Below are positions 50,001 through 58,884 of a DNA stretch of 64,000 bases, one piece after another. The DNA is from an uncultured Bacteroidales bacterium (GTDB lineage Bacteria; Bacteroidota; Bacteroidia; Bacteroidales; Paludibacteraceae). Under the pieces are notes generated by a model. It saw only the letters and a program-made list of their open reading frames with translations. It was not told the origin of the DNA and searched no databases. The position numbers and the translations under genes are program-made. The stretch is from positions 62,001 through 126,000 of the forward strand of contig ONJT01000001.1 in the NCBI GenBank assembly GCA_900318245.1, given 5' to 3'. How positions within the stretch are numbered: the stretch's first letter is position 1; each line of letters opens with the position of its first letter.

Positions 50001-52646
50001 ATGGAAAATATTAGTACATCTATTCAAGCCATTTTCGGGAAGATAGACGGTGATACTATTTTGCAACATGCCCAATACATACCGGCATCCTCACAACTGA
50101 AGGAATCGGAGATACAGTTACCGGTGCACTTGGATTCTAAAATCCCCGAGTCTATTTTGGTAAATCGTCTTATGAAAGTAGATGAAACGCATACAATAGA
50201 TCAGATTATTATGCTTGCGCAGGTCGTTATCCAACAATGGTTAGCTCCGGATAATAAATGCCAAGCATATCAATTCTGTAAGCAATCATCTATATTTAAT
50301 ATTATATTACATTTTTCCATACGTTGTTTAAGAATAGTAGATGGAGATCCGGTCTGTCGATATAACCAACTATTGCGATGGCATACACTAACTACTAAGT
50401 TGGGAGAAGATCTGTTTACTACATCGTTTATTGCAGCACACGGAGTAAACCTCCAAAATGAAGAACGGAATGTTTTTGATTGGCCTGCATATTTGGAGCA
50501 CGATTGCAAAGAAATAAAAGCCATCACTGGTAAGGGGATGGCGGATTTGCATATGCATCTTAAAGGTTCTTCATGGAATTTCGATATCAGTTGGTTATGT
50601 ATAATGAACCATATCGGAGTTATGCAAAAAATGTTTGATGATTCGTTAAGGATGCAAAAGTATGAGGAACCAGATAGGAAATTTTATGAAAAGATGAAAC
50701 GTGCAGCTGCAATCCGTTTGTATCTTGCCGGTGTTGTCGGGTGTATATCTCCGGTTATTACCTTTGCACAATTATTAGACATCCTCAATCAAGACAGTTC
50801 AAATGATAAGAGAAGCGGGAACAAATTGCCGGATACAAAAATAGATTTGCAAGAAATACTGAATAAATGCAGAGTTGAGGAAAGCGAATTAGATTACATC
50901 CATAACGGTAATAATCTTTCGAAATGTGAAGAAAATAATGTTATTGCTACCGAACGCAAATTCATGTACAAAGTATATGTGCAAATATATAAGGAAGGTG
51001 GTGACGAAAAACAGAAAAGTCAAATAGCGACGTTATTCTATGCGTATTTAACTTATAAAGTGGCATTCCGCAGCTATCTCTTGCAATTGAATGATAGGGT
51101 TGGATTTGCAAATTTCAGTTTCTATGAAAAGCGCAAAATGGATTTCATCTTGCCACAATATGAACAATTAGTATATAAAGCTGCGTTAAAAGGCTTTTTG
51201 GAGAAAAACCCCAATAATTATATAGAGGCTCGAATCGCGCCGAAAGAAACTGTTTTAAAAATTGAAGAACAAATTAATAAGATTACAGCCGTACCGGAAT
51301 TAGAACCCTATTTAAACCGTTTTCATTTTATCTTTCATTTTATCAAGGAACGTGATATGAAAGATAGTGGTAAATATCGTCATTATGCTTTGCGAAAAGA
51401 GTATAAGGAGCAAGCAATGGCTATTTACAATTTCCGACGAAATTTAAAAGGGCCCAAAGAACAACAGCGTTTGATTGGTACCGTGGTAGGGTTAGACGCA
51501 GCAAGTTCTGAACTCTTTTGCAGACCTGAAGTGTTAGCACAAGCATTTCGCTTTTTGAGGGAGCATGATTGTGGCAAAAATGAATACACGGAACGTCCCG
51601 CAGATTTGCAGATTACGTATCATGTGGGAGAAGATTATATGGACATAGCCGATGGTTTGAGAGCAATAGAAGAAGCACTGATTTTCCTAAATTTAGGTAC
51701 GGGAGATCGACTTGGGCATGCGTTGGCATTAGGCGTGAATATTCGACAATATTATGCCAAACGTTATCATACTATTTGTGCACCCAAACACGTGTTGCTA
51801 GATAACTTTGCCTGGCTATACCATCATTGTGTACGTCTTATGGGATATACTCCTTTAAGCGGATATCTGCAGACGATGTTCTCTCGCTATTTTAATGACA
51901 TCTATGTTATTGATCACACCTCTTATGGTAATGATATTTCAGAATTGTTTATGGAAAATTATAATGAAGATTCTGACAAAAAATCCAAGAATGATTCTAA
52001 TGATGATTCTAATTATGATATAAATGATTACTATCAATCTTGGTTGTTACGTGGAAATTCTCCTATATTTGGATATGAATTGTCTACAATAAATGAAATT
52101 ACAGATAATGCAGAAAAAGCCTGGAGATTAGCCGGAATTAATCATTATGAGGAGAGTATCATTGCTTGTAAGAATTCTAAAGCAAAAAATTTGTGTGATA
52201 AATATCAGTCTTATAAATATGCAGAAATAGGCAACCGAGCAGAATCTTTTTCTGTTCCGAAAGAATATCGTGATGCGTACTATGAATTACTTGAATGCAT
52301 ACAAGAAGATATGATGACACGTTTGGAACGGAAGCATATTGCAATAGAATGTAATCCTTCTTCTAATTTTAAAATAGGTGATATGGATAAATATGACCAA
52401 CATCCGATATTGCGTTTTTATAATGATGGTTTGTATACTCCATATAAACCACATCATTTGGCGGTTTCTATCAATACGGATGATCAAGGGGTATTTTCAA
52501 CTTCGTTGGAAAGAGAGTATTCTCTTGTTGCACTGGCTCTAGAGAGAAATGAAATGCCGCCTTATGTTAATTCTCCCCGAGCAATAGCTGAATGGTTGGA
52601 ACGAGTCCGGCAAATGGCTAATGAACAACGTTTTGATAACAATTAA
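50001..52646 (+). CDS. Large adenosine-deaminase-like protein, RdrB-like
   Basis: 881 residues. All metal-binding positions of the adenosine deaminase family are present: ADLHMHLKGS with H184 and H186, HVGED with H541 and E544 (catalytic Glu), DRLGH with D569 and H573, and NTDDQGVF with D827 and D828. The domain is spread over 650 residues by long insertions, and the total length is two to three times that of housekeeping ADA. RdrB of the RADAR defence system is a large divergent adenosine deaminase of similar size. No RdrA-like ATPase is next to it; the SNF2 helicase takes that place. Confidence 0.78.
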   Translation: MENISTSIQAIFGKIDGDTILQHAQYIPASSQLKESEIQLPVHLDSKIPESILVNRLMKVDETHTIDQIIMLAQVVIQQWLAPDNKCQAYQFCKQSSIFNIILHFSIRCLRIVDGDPVCRYNQLLRWHTLTTKLGEDLFTTSFIAAHGVNLQNEERNVFDWPAYLEHDCKEIKAITGKGMADLHMHLKGSSWNFDISWLCIMNHIGVMQKMFDDSLRMQKYEEPDRKFYEKMKRAAAIRLYLAGVVGCISPVITFAQLLDILNQDSSNDKRSGNKLPDTKIDLQEILNKCRVEESELDYIHNGNNLSKCEENNVIATERKFMYKVYVQIYKEGGDEKQKSQIATLFYAYLTYKVAFRSYLLQLNDRVGFANFSFYEKRKMDFILPQYEQLVYKAALKGFLEKNPNNYIEARIAPKETVLKIEEQINKITAVPELEPYLNRFHFIFHFIKERDMKDSGKYRHYALRKEYKEQAMAIYNFRRNLKGPKEQQRLIGTVVGLDAASSELFCRPEVLAQAFRFLREHDCGKNEYTERPADLQITYHVGEDYMDIADGLRAIEEALIFLNLGTGDRLGHALALGVNIRQYYAKRYHTICAPKHVLLDNFAWLYHHCVRLMGYTPLSGYLQTMFSRYFNDIYVIDHTSYGNDISELFMENYNEDSDKKSKNDSNDDSNYDINDYYQSWLLRGNSPIFGYELSTINEITDNAEKAWRLAGINHYEESIIACKNSKAKNLCDKYQSYKYAEIGNRAESFSVPKEYRDAYYELLECIQEDMMTRLERKHIAIECNPSSNFKIGDMDKYDQHPILRFYNDGLYTPYKPHHLAVSINTDDQGVFSTSLEREYSLVALALERNEMPPYVNSPRAIAEWLERVRQMANEQRFDNN

Positions 52647-52658
52647 AATTAAATAATT

Positions 52659-53006
52659 ATGGAAAAAGTATTTTTGAAAGAATGTTTTTTGACAGACATT
52701 ATCAAGTATGACGCGTTGTCTGTGTGGGAAAAGCTTATGATTGGTAAAGAGTTGAAATTAGAATTTAATTCAACTCTATACAATAGTGGCAAAAAATGTA
52801 TATTTGCTAACTTGATTGATGACTCAAAAGGCACACAAAAAATTGGAGTCTTGACAGAAGAAGATGTTAAGATGATAGATCAAATCATGAGTATGGGGTG
52901 GGAAGATGTATTTTCGTGTCGCATAAGTCAAGTTGACAACGAAGCAACAAATGATCAACGTATAAAGGTGGCTATATATATACAAAGATGCCCGAAAAGT
53001 AAATAG
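52659..53006 (+). CDS. Small protein, possibly HIRAN-like
   Basis: 115 residues, 12 bases behind the deaminase gene, so part of the same operon. The pattern (GKELKLEFNSTLYNSGKK, then IGVLTEEDVKMI, then a final strand VAIYIQ) is reminiscent of HIRAN domains, which bind DNA ends and often accompany SNF2 helicases. Key HIRAN residues (NPYDPNA) are not preserved, so this is only a suggestion. It is the last gene before the invertible segment. Confidence 0.45.
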   Translation: MEKVFLKECFLTDIIKYDALSVWEKLMIGKELKLEFNSTLYNSGKKCIFANLIDDSKGTQKIGVLTEEDVKMIDQIMSMGWEDVFSCRISQVDNEATNDQRIKVAIYIQRCPKSK

Positions 53007-53058
53007 TGTATAACTGATATCTCGATGATATAACTATTAAAACATTAGTATTAAAAAA

Positions 53059-53084
53059 CGAACTAACGATAATATCAAATTATG
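53059..53084 (+). repeat. 26-bp inverted repeat, left copy
   Basis: The sequence starting CGAACTAACGATAATATC and ending AAATTATG is the exact reverse complement of 54791-54816. It lies between the last operon gene and the methyltransferase start. Its final ATG (53082) is out of frame with the methyltransferase but corresponds to the start codon of the GNAT-membrane gene in the right copy. Confidence 0.95.
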
Positions 53085-53091
53085 GGTATAT

Positions 53092-53817
53092 ATGGAGCAA
53101 AAGAAGATAGATGAAGAGAGGGTTAGGCAACTATATAATCAAATGAGTGATATATGGCCTGCAGATGACAAATGGTATACTTATACTCATCAACGCATAA
53201 TAGAATATATCAATCGTTTTGCAAAGAAGAATGGCATTAGCGATTCTTCCAAAGTAATAAACATAGGATCAGCAGGAAATGAATATGGGTTGCCTGGTAC
53301 TCACTATCATGTGGACATTGCCGAAGAACGAATAAAACATTGTGCTCATTATGTGGTATGCTCTGCGGAGCACCTTCCTTTTCCGGATAATTATTTTGAC
53401 GCAGGGCTGTGTGTTGGCGCGGTTATCAACTATTGCGATCCATTGCCGGTAATCGCTGAAATCAGTAGGGTTCTAAAACCAGGAGCAAAGTTGGTCCTAG
53501 ATTATGATCAAAGTAGGAGTTACGAATTTATAGGCTTTTGCTATAATCATAATGCGCATATTATTGAGACGTTTAATAGTGGCGAAACGGATAGTGTGTG
53601 GGTGTTCTCGGAACGACTGATCTCCTCCTATTGCCAAAAGCATGGTCTCAAAATATCCAACAAAGAATATTACCATCTCCTGACTCCATTAATATATAAA
53701 ATTTGCAAAGACGAAGAAAAAGCGGCCACTTACGTTTGGACTGACAAGATACTGAGATACTTCCCTTTTCTAAATAGAATCTCTTGCAACATCATTTTAA
53801 CGCTGACAAAGCACTAA
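53092..53817 (+). CDS. Class I SAM-dependent methyltransferase
   Basis: 241 residues. The SAM-binding sequence is present in a modified form: VINIGSAGNEYG near 57-68 (motif I), the acidic VDIAEERI near 74-81 (motif II), CSAEHLPFPDNYFD near 90-103, and VLKPGAKLVLDYD near 128-140 (motif IV region). Methyltransferase_11-type enzymes modify small molecules, peptides or nucleic acids. It starts eight bases after the left inverted repeat, in line with the upstream operon. Its 3' end overlaps the convergent GNAT gene by 26 bases. In the inverted state it would be silenced or transcribed in the other direction. Confidence 0.85.
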   Translation: MEQKKIDEERVRQLYNQMSDIWPADDKWYTYTHQRIIEYINRFAKKNGISDSSKVINIGSAGNEYGLPGTHYHVDIAEERIKHCAHYVVCSAEHLPFPDNYFDAGLCVGAVINYCDPLPVIAEISRVLKPGAKLVLDYDQSRSYEFIGFCYNHNAHIIETFNSGETDSVWVFSERLISSYCQKHGLKISNKEYYHLLTPLIYKICKDEEKAATYVWTDKILRYFPFLNRISCNIILTLTKH

Positions 53818-54793
53818 ATATTGGTATTTTTTTTAATGTTTTTAAGTTACTCTTATCAATTAATATTAATAGCAACAAGAAAATAATTAAAATAAAGACT
53901 CCTATCGTAATGAGAGAATTTATCTCATATTCCATCATTTTGAGCAGATACAAAATACCCAGCACAAGCCCAACAATAATCAAGCAACATAACAAAGCGA
54001 TCCATAATGTATTACTACGTTTTGGCGGAATCTTATTGAGGTTTGCCCTTGATAACGCATTCAAAGGACAGCCTGTCAATACGATGTAATCATCATTAAT
54101 GCTTTCTCTAATTGAATTTGTGTTTACATCTTTCAAAGCTCCTCTTTTGGTCAGTTCTTTGATGTCACATACTTTTGAATCCCAATATAAGTAGTAGTTA
54201 TAAATAGTGTCGACAATATGAAGAAATGTTTCTTTTTTTAGTTGGTAGAACTCTCCTGCGCGGGTGTAAATCATGATAAGCGCCTCCGTAGAACTTTCGT
54301 CATTATGTGCTTCTAATAATGGCTGTATATATAGCGTATTTACCATCTTGAAATTTTCAAGTTCGTATTGGCACACCTCTTCGTTTCTTATGGGATTATT
54401 GCCATTTTTGCTTAGGATTTCAATGGTAATATAATCGTAGTCACAATTATTCTGATCCATATAGTTCATAATCAATGAATAAAAACTATAGAAACTACTA
54501 TTTGTCCTATATTCAGAAGCAATATTTATGTAGTCAATTATCAAAATCCGCTCCTGCTTTATGTATGCCAACTCTGCATATCCGATAACTAATCCGTTGG
54601 CCTTTAAACCAAAGAAGAATAGTTCTCCTATCTCAAACTGTTTAAGATTATCAACCCAATATGTAATTTCTTTTATATCAGTCTTTTGATCATGGGATGT
54701 TGTTTTTCTATACACCTCCATAGCTTCAAGAAATTGCTCATCGGAAGAGTTCTTGAATCTGAGCAATTCATATGTAATAGAAGAATTATTCAT
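53792..54793 (-). CDS. GNAT-like protein with two C-terminal membrane helices
   Basis: 333 residues on the reverse strand. The N-terminal 180 residues resemble a GNAT acyltransferase (GELFFFGLKANGLVIGYAEL near 55-74, then LIIDYINIASEYRTNSSFYSF near 81-101 for the acetyl-CoA region). Two membrane helices lie near 268-290 and 296-315. The start codon is part of the right inverted repeat; inversion would put this gene behind the radical SAM/SNF2/deaminase operon with its ATG supplied by the repeat. A membrane-anchored effector is one possibility. The family is not recognised. Confidence 0.65.
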   Translation of the reverse strand: MNNSSITYELLRFKNSSDEQFLEAMEVYRKTTSHDQKTDIKEITYWVDNLKQFEIGELFFFGLKANGLVIGYAELAYIKQERILIIDYINIASEYRTNSSFYSFYSLIMNYMDQNNCDYDYITIEILSKNGNNPIRNEEVCQYELENFKMVNTLYIQPLLEAHNDESSTEALIMIYTRAGEFYQLKKETFLHIVDTIYNYYLYWDSKVCDIKELTKRGALKDVNTNSIRESINDDYIVLTGCPLNALSRANLNKIPPKRSNTLWIALLCCLIIVGLVLGILYLLKMMEYEINSLITIGVFILIIFLLLLILIDKSNLKTLKKIPIFSALSALK

Positions 54794-54816
54794 AATTTGA
54801 TATTATCGTTAGTTCG
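54791..54816 (-). repeat. 26-bp inverted repeat, right copy
   Basis: Perfect reverse complement of 53059-53084. It contains the ATG of the GNAT-membrane gene (54793) and lies 70 bases before the recombinase gene. Confidence 0.95.
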
Positions 54817-54885
54817 TGCAGAAAGCAATTAAATATATAAACAAATAGCGATTATGAAAAAAAAAGACCATTGGTAACGGAGGTG

Positions 54886-55776
54886 ATGGATGATTTTCTG
54901 GAATATTGTTCCATAGAAAAGAAATTAGATGAGAAGACAATCAGAGCCTACAAAACTGATTTGCAGCAATGCCTGTCATTGGTCGGGAATGGGGCAATAG
55001 ATCAACTCACCAAGGAAAAAATCCGGACATATATCAGAGATATATCTCATTTTCGACATAAGACTATTAAACGCAAATTGGCATCGCTAAATGCGATGCT
55101 TAATTATTTTGAATGGAACAATGAATGGTATGTCAATCCGATGCGTAAGATGCATATTCATATGCGTGAGCCGGTTCGATATCCCACCGTGATGACCATA
55201 GAAGAGGTGAGAAAGATGATTGATGTCGTCAAAAAGCGTTCTATGGCGTATCCTAATGATTCGTTCAGTTATGGTTTGGCGAAACGGAATGAGGCGATTA
55301 TAGAATTATTGTTTGCATCCGGGATGAGGGTGAGTGAGTTGTGCGATTTGAAGATATGTGACGCGGACCTGAATGTCGGACGAATCCGGATAATCGGGAA
55401 GGGCAACAAGGAGCGATTTGTGGATATATGTCAGGATGTGACCAAAAAAGCGTTATCTAAATGGTTGGAGTGTAGGGGCTGTTATGCGGATGATGCTCCA
55501 TTCTTTTGTAGCCGATTAGGAAGAAAAATGTCTCCGCAGTCCGTGCGTATGTTAGTGCGGCAGTTGGCTTCGACTTGCGGGATAAAGAAGCATGTAACAC
55601 CTCATACTTTTCGTCATACGTTTGCGACATTGCTTTTGGAGGAAGATGTTGATATCGTGTATATTCAGCATTTGTTGGGGCATAGCTCCATCATGACAAC
55701 TCAGATATATACGCATGTAAATTTGCATAAACAACGGGAAATACTGCAAGCCAAACACCCAAGAAGGAAGATATAA
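54886..55776 (+). CDS. Tyrosine recombinase, likely DNA invertase
   Basis: 296 residues from ATG 54886; TTG 54871 in the same frame would add five residues. All catalytic residues of the XerC/D-type family are present: R148 (SGMRVSEL), K172 (GKGNKE), H240 and R243 (HTFRHT), H266 (LGHSS) and Y275 (IYTHV). The N-terminal SAM-like DNA-binding domain is complete. It lies just outside the 26-bp inverted repeats and is the natural candidate to invert the segment between them. A run of nine A at 54857-54865 follows an ATG (54854) that would be in frame if the run had ten A. Confidence 0.92.
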   Translation: MDDFLEYCSIEKKLDEKTIRAYKTDLQQCLSLVGNGAIDQLTKEKIRTYIRDISHFRHKTIKRKLASLNAMLNYFEWNNEWYVNPMRKMHIHMREPVRYPTVMTIEEVRKMIDVVKKRSMAYPNDSFSYGLAKRNEAIIELLFASGMRVSELCDLKICDADLNVGRIRIIGKGNKERFVDICQDVTKKALSKWLECRGCYADDAPFFCSRLGRKMSPQSVRMLVRQLASTCGIKKHVTPHTFRHTFATLLLEEDVDIVYIQHLLGHSSIMTTQIYTHVNLHKQREILQAKHPRRKI

Positions 55777-55805
55777 ACGAAAAAACAAAGTTTTTTCTCA
55801 AATTA

Positions 55806-55837
55806 TTTGCATATGTGGGATTTTTTTTGTATTTTTG
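55806..55837 (+). promoter_or_regulatory. Promoter of the zinc-ribbon / DUF4145-like pair
   Basis: TTTG at 55806-55809, 20-base spacer, TATTTTTG at 55830-55837. Confidence 0.75.
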
Positions 55838-55877
55838 CAGGCGAAAATAATATGTATAACATTTAAATCAAATATTT

Positions 55878-56996
55878 ATGAAATGTCAATTTTGTAATCA
55901 GGAATTACCTGACGGGGCAAAATTTTGTCACAAGTGTTATCGCCAAATTGTATGTCTCGGTTGCGGGGAGTTATTAATAGAAAATTCTTCTATCTGCGTT
56001 TATTGTGGGAAAGAAATTAAAATGCCTTCTGTACAACCGAACGTGAATCATATTAAGTATTCGGAAACTGAGAACGGAAAGTCTTTTGAGGCTTCGTTCT
56101 CGGATGAAACGGCAGGGAATGTGGTAGATGTTTTTGCTCGTTTTTTACCCATAAAACGAAATAGTGATATACAACAAAATGTTTTACAACTTTCGCAAGC
56201 GGAGGATGCAAAAGCAGAAGAAATAGAAGATGTCGTAAGTGATAATAATGGAGTCAACTTGCATAAAAATGAAAATGCAAATATGATTAATAGTATATTT
56301 GCGGTAAAAGGTGATTCGATAATGCTATATGAAAAACGCTTAAAAGCAAAATCAAAAAGCGATTATCAAGCTCGAATATGTCTATTATATCTTTTGTATA
56401 ATAAAGCGATAGCTAAAAAAGAAGTTAATCGAGAGGATTTGAATGGTATAATGGAGAAGGAAAAACTTTATGATGGAAATTTCCGCGCATGGATTTCTCA
56501 GCATAAGTCTTTCTTTATCATAAATAACGATGTAATAGAGTTATCTCCAGAGGGAGAAGAAAAGGCGCAAGTCATTCTTAGTGAGGTATTTGATAAAAGT
56601 ATTGAGAATTCTTGGAGTCCAAATAGTGGGAATCAACCATCTACCACTAAATTATCGTCAAAACGCAAGAACCCGCAGGTGGTTAAAGACTTAGATTTGT
56701 TTCCTAAAGGCAAAGAATCTTTGGACGATTTTATGAAGCACCACAAATATGGGAAGAGTTCTCCAAGAATCATTCTATTATTTGTATATTATTTAAAACA
56801 AGTACTAGGTAGTGAGAATGTGAATCAAGATCATATATTTACGTGTTTCCGACGAATGAAATTGGCAATACCTAACAATTTATACGCATGTATAAGTGAT
56901 ACGATTCGTAAAAATGGTTGGATAGAAAATATTTCGAATCTTAATGTAACTACACAAGGAATCAATGAAGTTGAACAAAAAATGGAAACAAAATGA
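55878..56996 (+). CDS. Double-zinc-ribbon protein with winged-helix-like repeats
   Basis: 372 residues. Two zinc ribbons with C3-C6/C17-C20 and C26-C29/C40-C43. A low-complexity linker covers about 55-140. Two modules of similar pattern follow (about 153-230 and 290-365), each a hydrophobic helix, a VN.D/VNQDHI motif, a second helix and a strand. Related spacing appears at the start of the next protein, so the two genes share a repeated fold. The zinc ribbons suggest nucleic-acid binding. The stop overlaps the next ATG by four bases. No named family. Confidence 0.65.
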   Translation: MKCQFCNQELPDGAKFCHKCYRQIVCLGCGELLIENSSICVYCGKEIKMPSVQPNVNHIKYSETENGKSFEASFSDETAGNVVDVFARFLPIKRNSDIQQNVLQLSQAEDAKAEEIEDVVSDNNGVNLHKNENANMINSIFAVKGDSIMLYEKRLKAKSKSDYQARICLLYLLYNKAIAKKEVNREDLNGIMEKEKLYDGNFRAWISQHKSFFIINNDVIELSPEGEEKAQVILSEVFDKSIENSWSPNSGNQPSTTKLSSKRKNPQVVKDLDLFPKGKESLDDFMKHHKYGKSSPRIILLFVYYLKQVLGSENVNQDHIFTCFRRMKLAIPNNLYACISDTIRKNGWIENISNLNVTTQGINEVEQKMETK

Positions 56997-57709
56997 CTTT
57001 AGATGAGTTTATAGATCGTATAGAAGGCTTTGTTGATAAAAAAGCATCAGAACAGATTCCTTATTTCGGCTATTTTTTAATTACATATCAAGGTCAAGCA
57101 TCTTTTACCGCAAAGGATATTGATTCTTGTTTTTTACAAATACGATTACCGGCGTATTCGAATATCTCTGCATTTTTGTCGAAAGAACAAAAAGCTAAGA
57201 GATTGTTAAAGGCTAAAGTGGGCTATATTTTGTCGAAAAAAATGAGTGATGCTATAGCTAACGATATAGGTGAAATAAAAGTAAAGGCACCATCTGATAA
57301 TTTGTTTCCTATTGATATATTTGATAATACTAGGGATTATGTAAAGAAAACAGCTCGTCAGGCTATTTTATGTTACGACTATGGGCTATATGATGGCTGT
57401 TTGGTTATGATAAGGCGATTAATCGAAACATTGATTATAGAGCTATTTGAACATAGGGAACTTCAGGAACGTATTTTAGATAAAAATAACAATTATTTGT
57501 TTTGCGGAGATTTAATTGATAATCTCTTGAATGAAAAGAAACTATGGACTATAGGACGCAATGCAGCGCAAGAATTGCCCAAAATTAAAAAGTTGGGGGA
57601 TTTAAGTGCACATAATAGGCGATTTAATGCGAAAAAATCAGATATAGATTCTATAAAAACTGGACTTCGAGTTGTTCTAGAAGAACTTGTACATTTGGTT
57701 AATTATTAA
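56993..57709 (+). CDS. DUF4145/HEPN-like protein
   Basis: 238 residues. N-terminal 75 residues resemble the repeat modules of the preceding protein (FTAKDIDSCFLQIRLPAYSNISAFLS). Residues 110-235 look like the DUF4145 or HEPN-related helical domain: LYDGCLVMIRRLIETLIIELF near 130-149 and LGDLSAHNRRF near 200-210. The R-x(4-6)-H motif of active HEPN RNases is not clearly present (H206 followed by NRR). With the zinc-ribbon partner it may form a two-protein toxin-antitoxin or defence pair; that is inference. Confidence 0.6.
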   Translation: MTLDEFIDRIEGFVDKKASEQIPYFGYFLITYQGQASFTAKDIDSCFLQIRLPAYSNISAFLSKEQKAKRLLKAKVGYILSKKMSDAIANDIGEIKVKAPSDNLFPIDIFDNTRDYVKKTARQAILCYDYGLYDGCLVMIRRLIETLIIELFEHRELQERILDKNNNYLFCGDLIDNLLNEKKLWTIGRNAAQELPKIKKLGDLSAHNRRFNAKKSDIDSIKTGLRVVLEELVHLVNY

Positions 57710-57806
57710 CAGCACAAATAAATTGCATTTTTTTTTTGTGACAAATGTTGTGTAAATTAGAATTTGCAGAATACAGAAATTGAATTGATATTTAACTACC
57801 TATTCT

Positions 57807-58688
57807 ATGGCTAACGAATCAGTAATCAAATTGTTTGAAGGTAAGCAAGTGCGTATCGTGTGGGATGAAGAGCAAGAGAAGTATTATTTTTCTGTGCTGG
57901 ATATTGTGCAAGTATTAACAGATAGTGCAGATGCAAAGCAGTATATCAAGCGTTTGCGTACACGTGATGCAGAATTGAACCTCAAGTGGGGTACAATTTG
58001 TACCCCTGTTGAAATGGAGGCTTTAGACGGGAAACGTCGTAAGGTCCAAGCTGCTGATTTACAAGGTATATTCCGCATTATACAGTCGATACCATCGAAG
58101 AAAGCAGAGCCAGTAAAGCAGTGGTTGGCTGAGTTGGGACAGATGCGAATTGATCAGATGATAGATCCGGAGCTGACATTCCAGATGGCTGTTGAGGACT
58201 ATCGACGCAAGGGTTATTCTGACAAATGGATCAACGAACGGATGCGTTCCATTGAGATGCGGAAGGAGTTGACGGACGAATGGCAGCGCAGCGGGATCAC
58301 GGAACATAAGAATTTTGCGATATTGACAAACGTGCTGACGCAAGCATGGAGCGGCATGACAACAGGACAATATAAGAAGTTCAAAGGGTTGACGAAGGAG
58401 AACTTGCGGGACAACATGACGAACATCGAATTGGCGCTGAACACGCTTGCGGAAGTGGCGACAACGGAGTACTCGCGGCAATCGAATCCACAGACGATGG
58501 AGGAAAACAAACGTGTAGCACAGGAAGGTGGCAGCGTGGCTCGTGAGGCACGTGAGACAATGGAGAAACGGCTGGGACGATCGGTGGTGTCGAAAGAACG
58601 TGCATCGGATTATATCCTGCCGGAGCAGCCGAAGAAAGATGTGGAGGAACTGCCGTTTGAGGATGTGACTGATAATGGCGAAAAGTAA
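57807..58688 (+). CDS. BRO-N / DinD-like protein
   Basis: 293 residues. The N-terminal 100 residues are a BRO-N domain (KQVRIVWDEEQEKYYFSVLDIVQVL near 10-34 in short segments, then ADLQGIFRIIQSI). The rest is like DNA-damage-inducible protein D: FRNLKGLTKENLRDNM-type helix near 190-205 and TMEENKRVAQEGG near 230-242. BRO/DinD proteins are found in phages and mobile elements; DinD binds RecA. The C-terminal ELPFEDV resembles the end of the RhuM gene two genes on, hinting at shared history. Confidence 0.82.
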   Translation: MANESVIKLFEGKQVRIVWDEEQEKYYFSVLDIVQVLTDSADAKQYIKRLRTRDAELNLKWGTICTPVEMEALDGKRRKVQAADLQGIFRIIQSIPSKKAEPVKQWLAELGQMRIDQMIDPELTFQMAVEDYRRKGYSDKWINERMRSIEMRKELTDEWQRSGITEHKNFAILTNVLTQAWSGMTTGQYKKFKGLTKENLRDNMTNIELALNTLAEVATTEYSRQSNPQTMEENKRVAQEGGSVAREARETMEKRLGRSVVSKERASDYILPEQPKKDVEELPFEDVTDNGEK

Positions 58689-58718
58689 CCGTGTGCAAAT
58701 CGATGCGGTTAGCGGATA

Positions 58719-58808
58719 ATGCGGTATCTGGACGGAGTGAAGAGTGGGGAAGCGATGAAGGCTGCGCCGAAGGATGCGGGGAGTGAGTTTTGGAAGAGGT
58801 TTAAATAG
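58719..58808 (+). CDS. Short open frame, possibly the remnant of a longer gene
   Basis: 29 residues (MRYLDGVKSG, then DAGSEFWKRFK). It looks like the C-terminus of a longer protein rather than an independent peptide. The gap 58689-59084 otherwise holds structured element E. Confidence 0.3.
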   Translation: MRYLDGVKSGEAMKAAPKDAGSEFWKRFK

Positions 58809-58884
58809 GAAAACAACATAAAAAACCAGGGAAGAAAACAATCGAAAACATTCTTTCTAAGTAACCAAAAAAGCATAGAAAAAT

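Noticed and set aside
53059..54816. Insertion sequence bounded by terminal inverted repeats
   Set aside because: The enclosed genes are not transposases and no target duplication is seen at the ends; the neighbouring tyrosine recombinase favours inversion.
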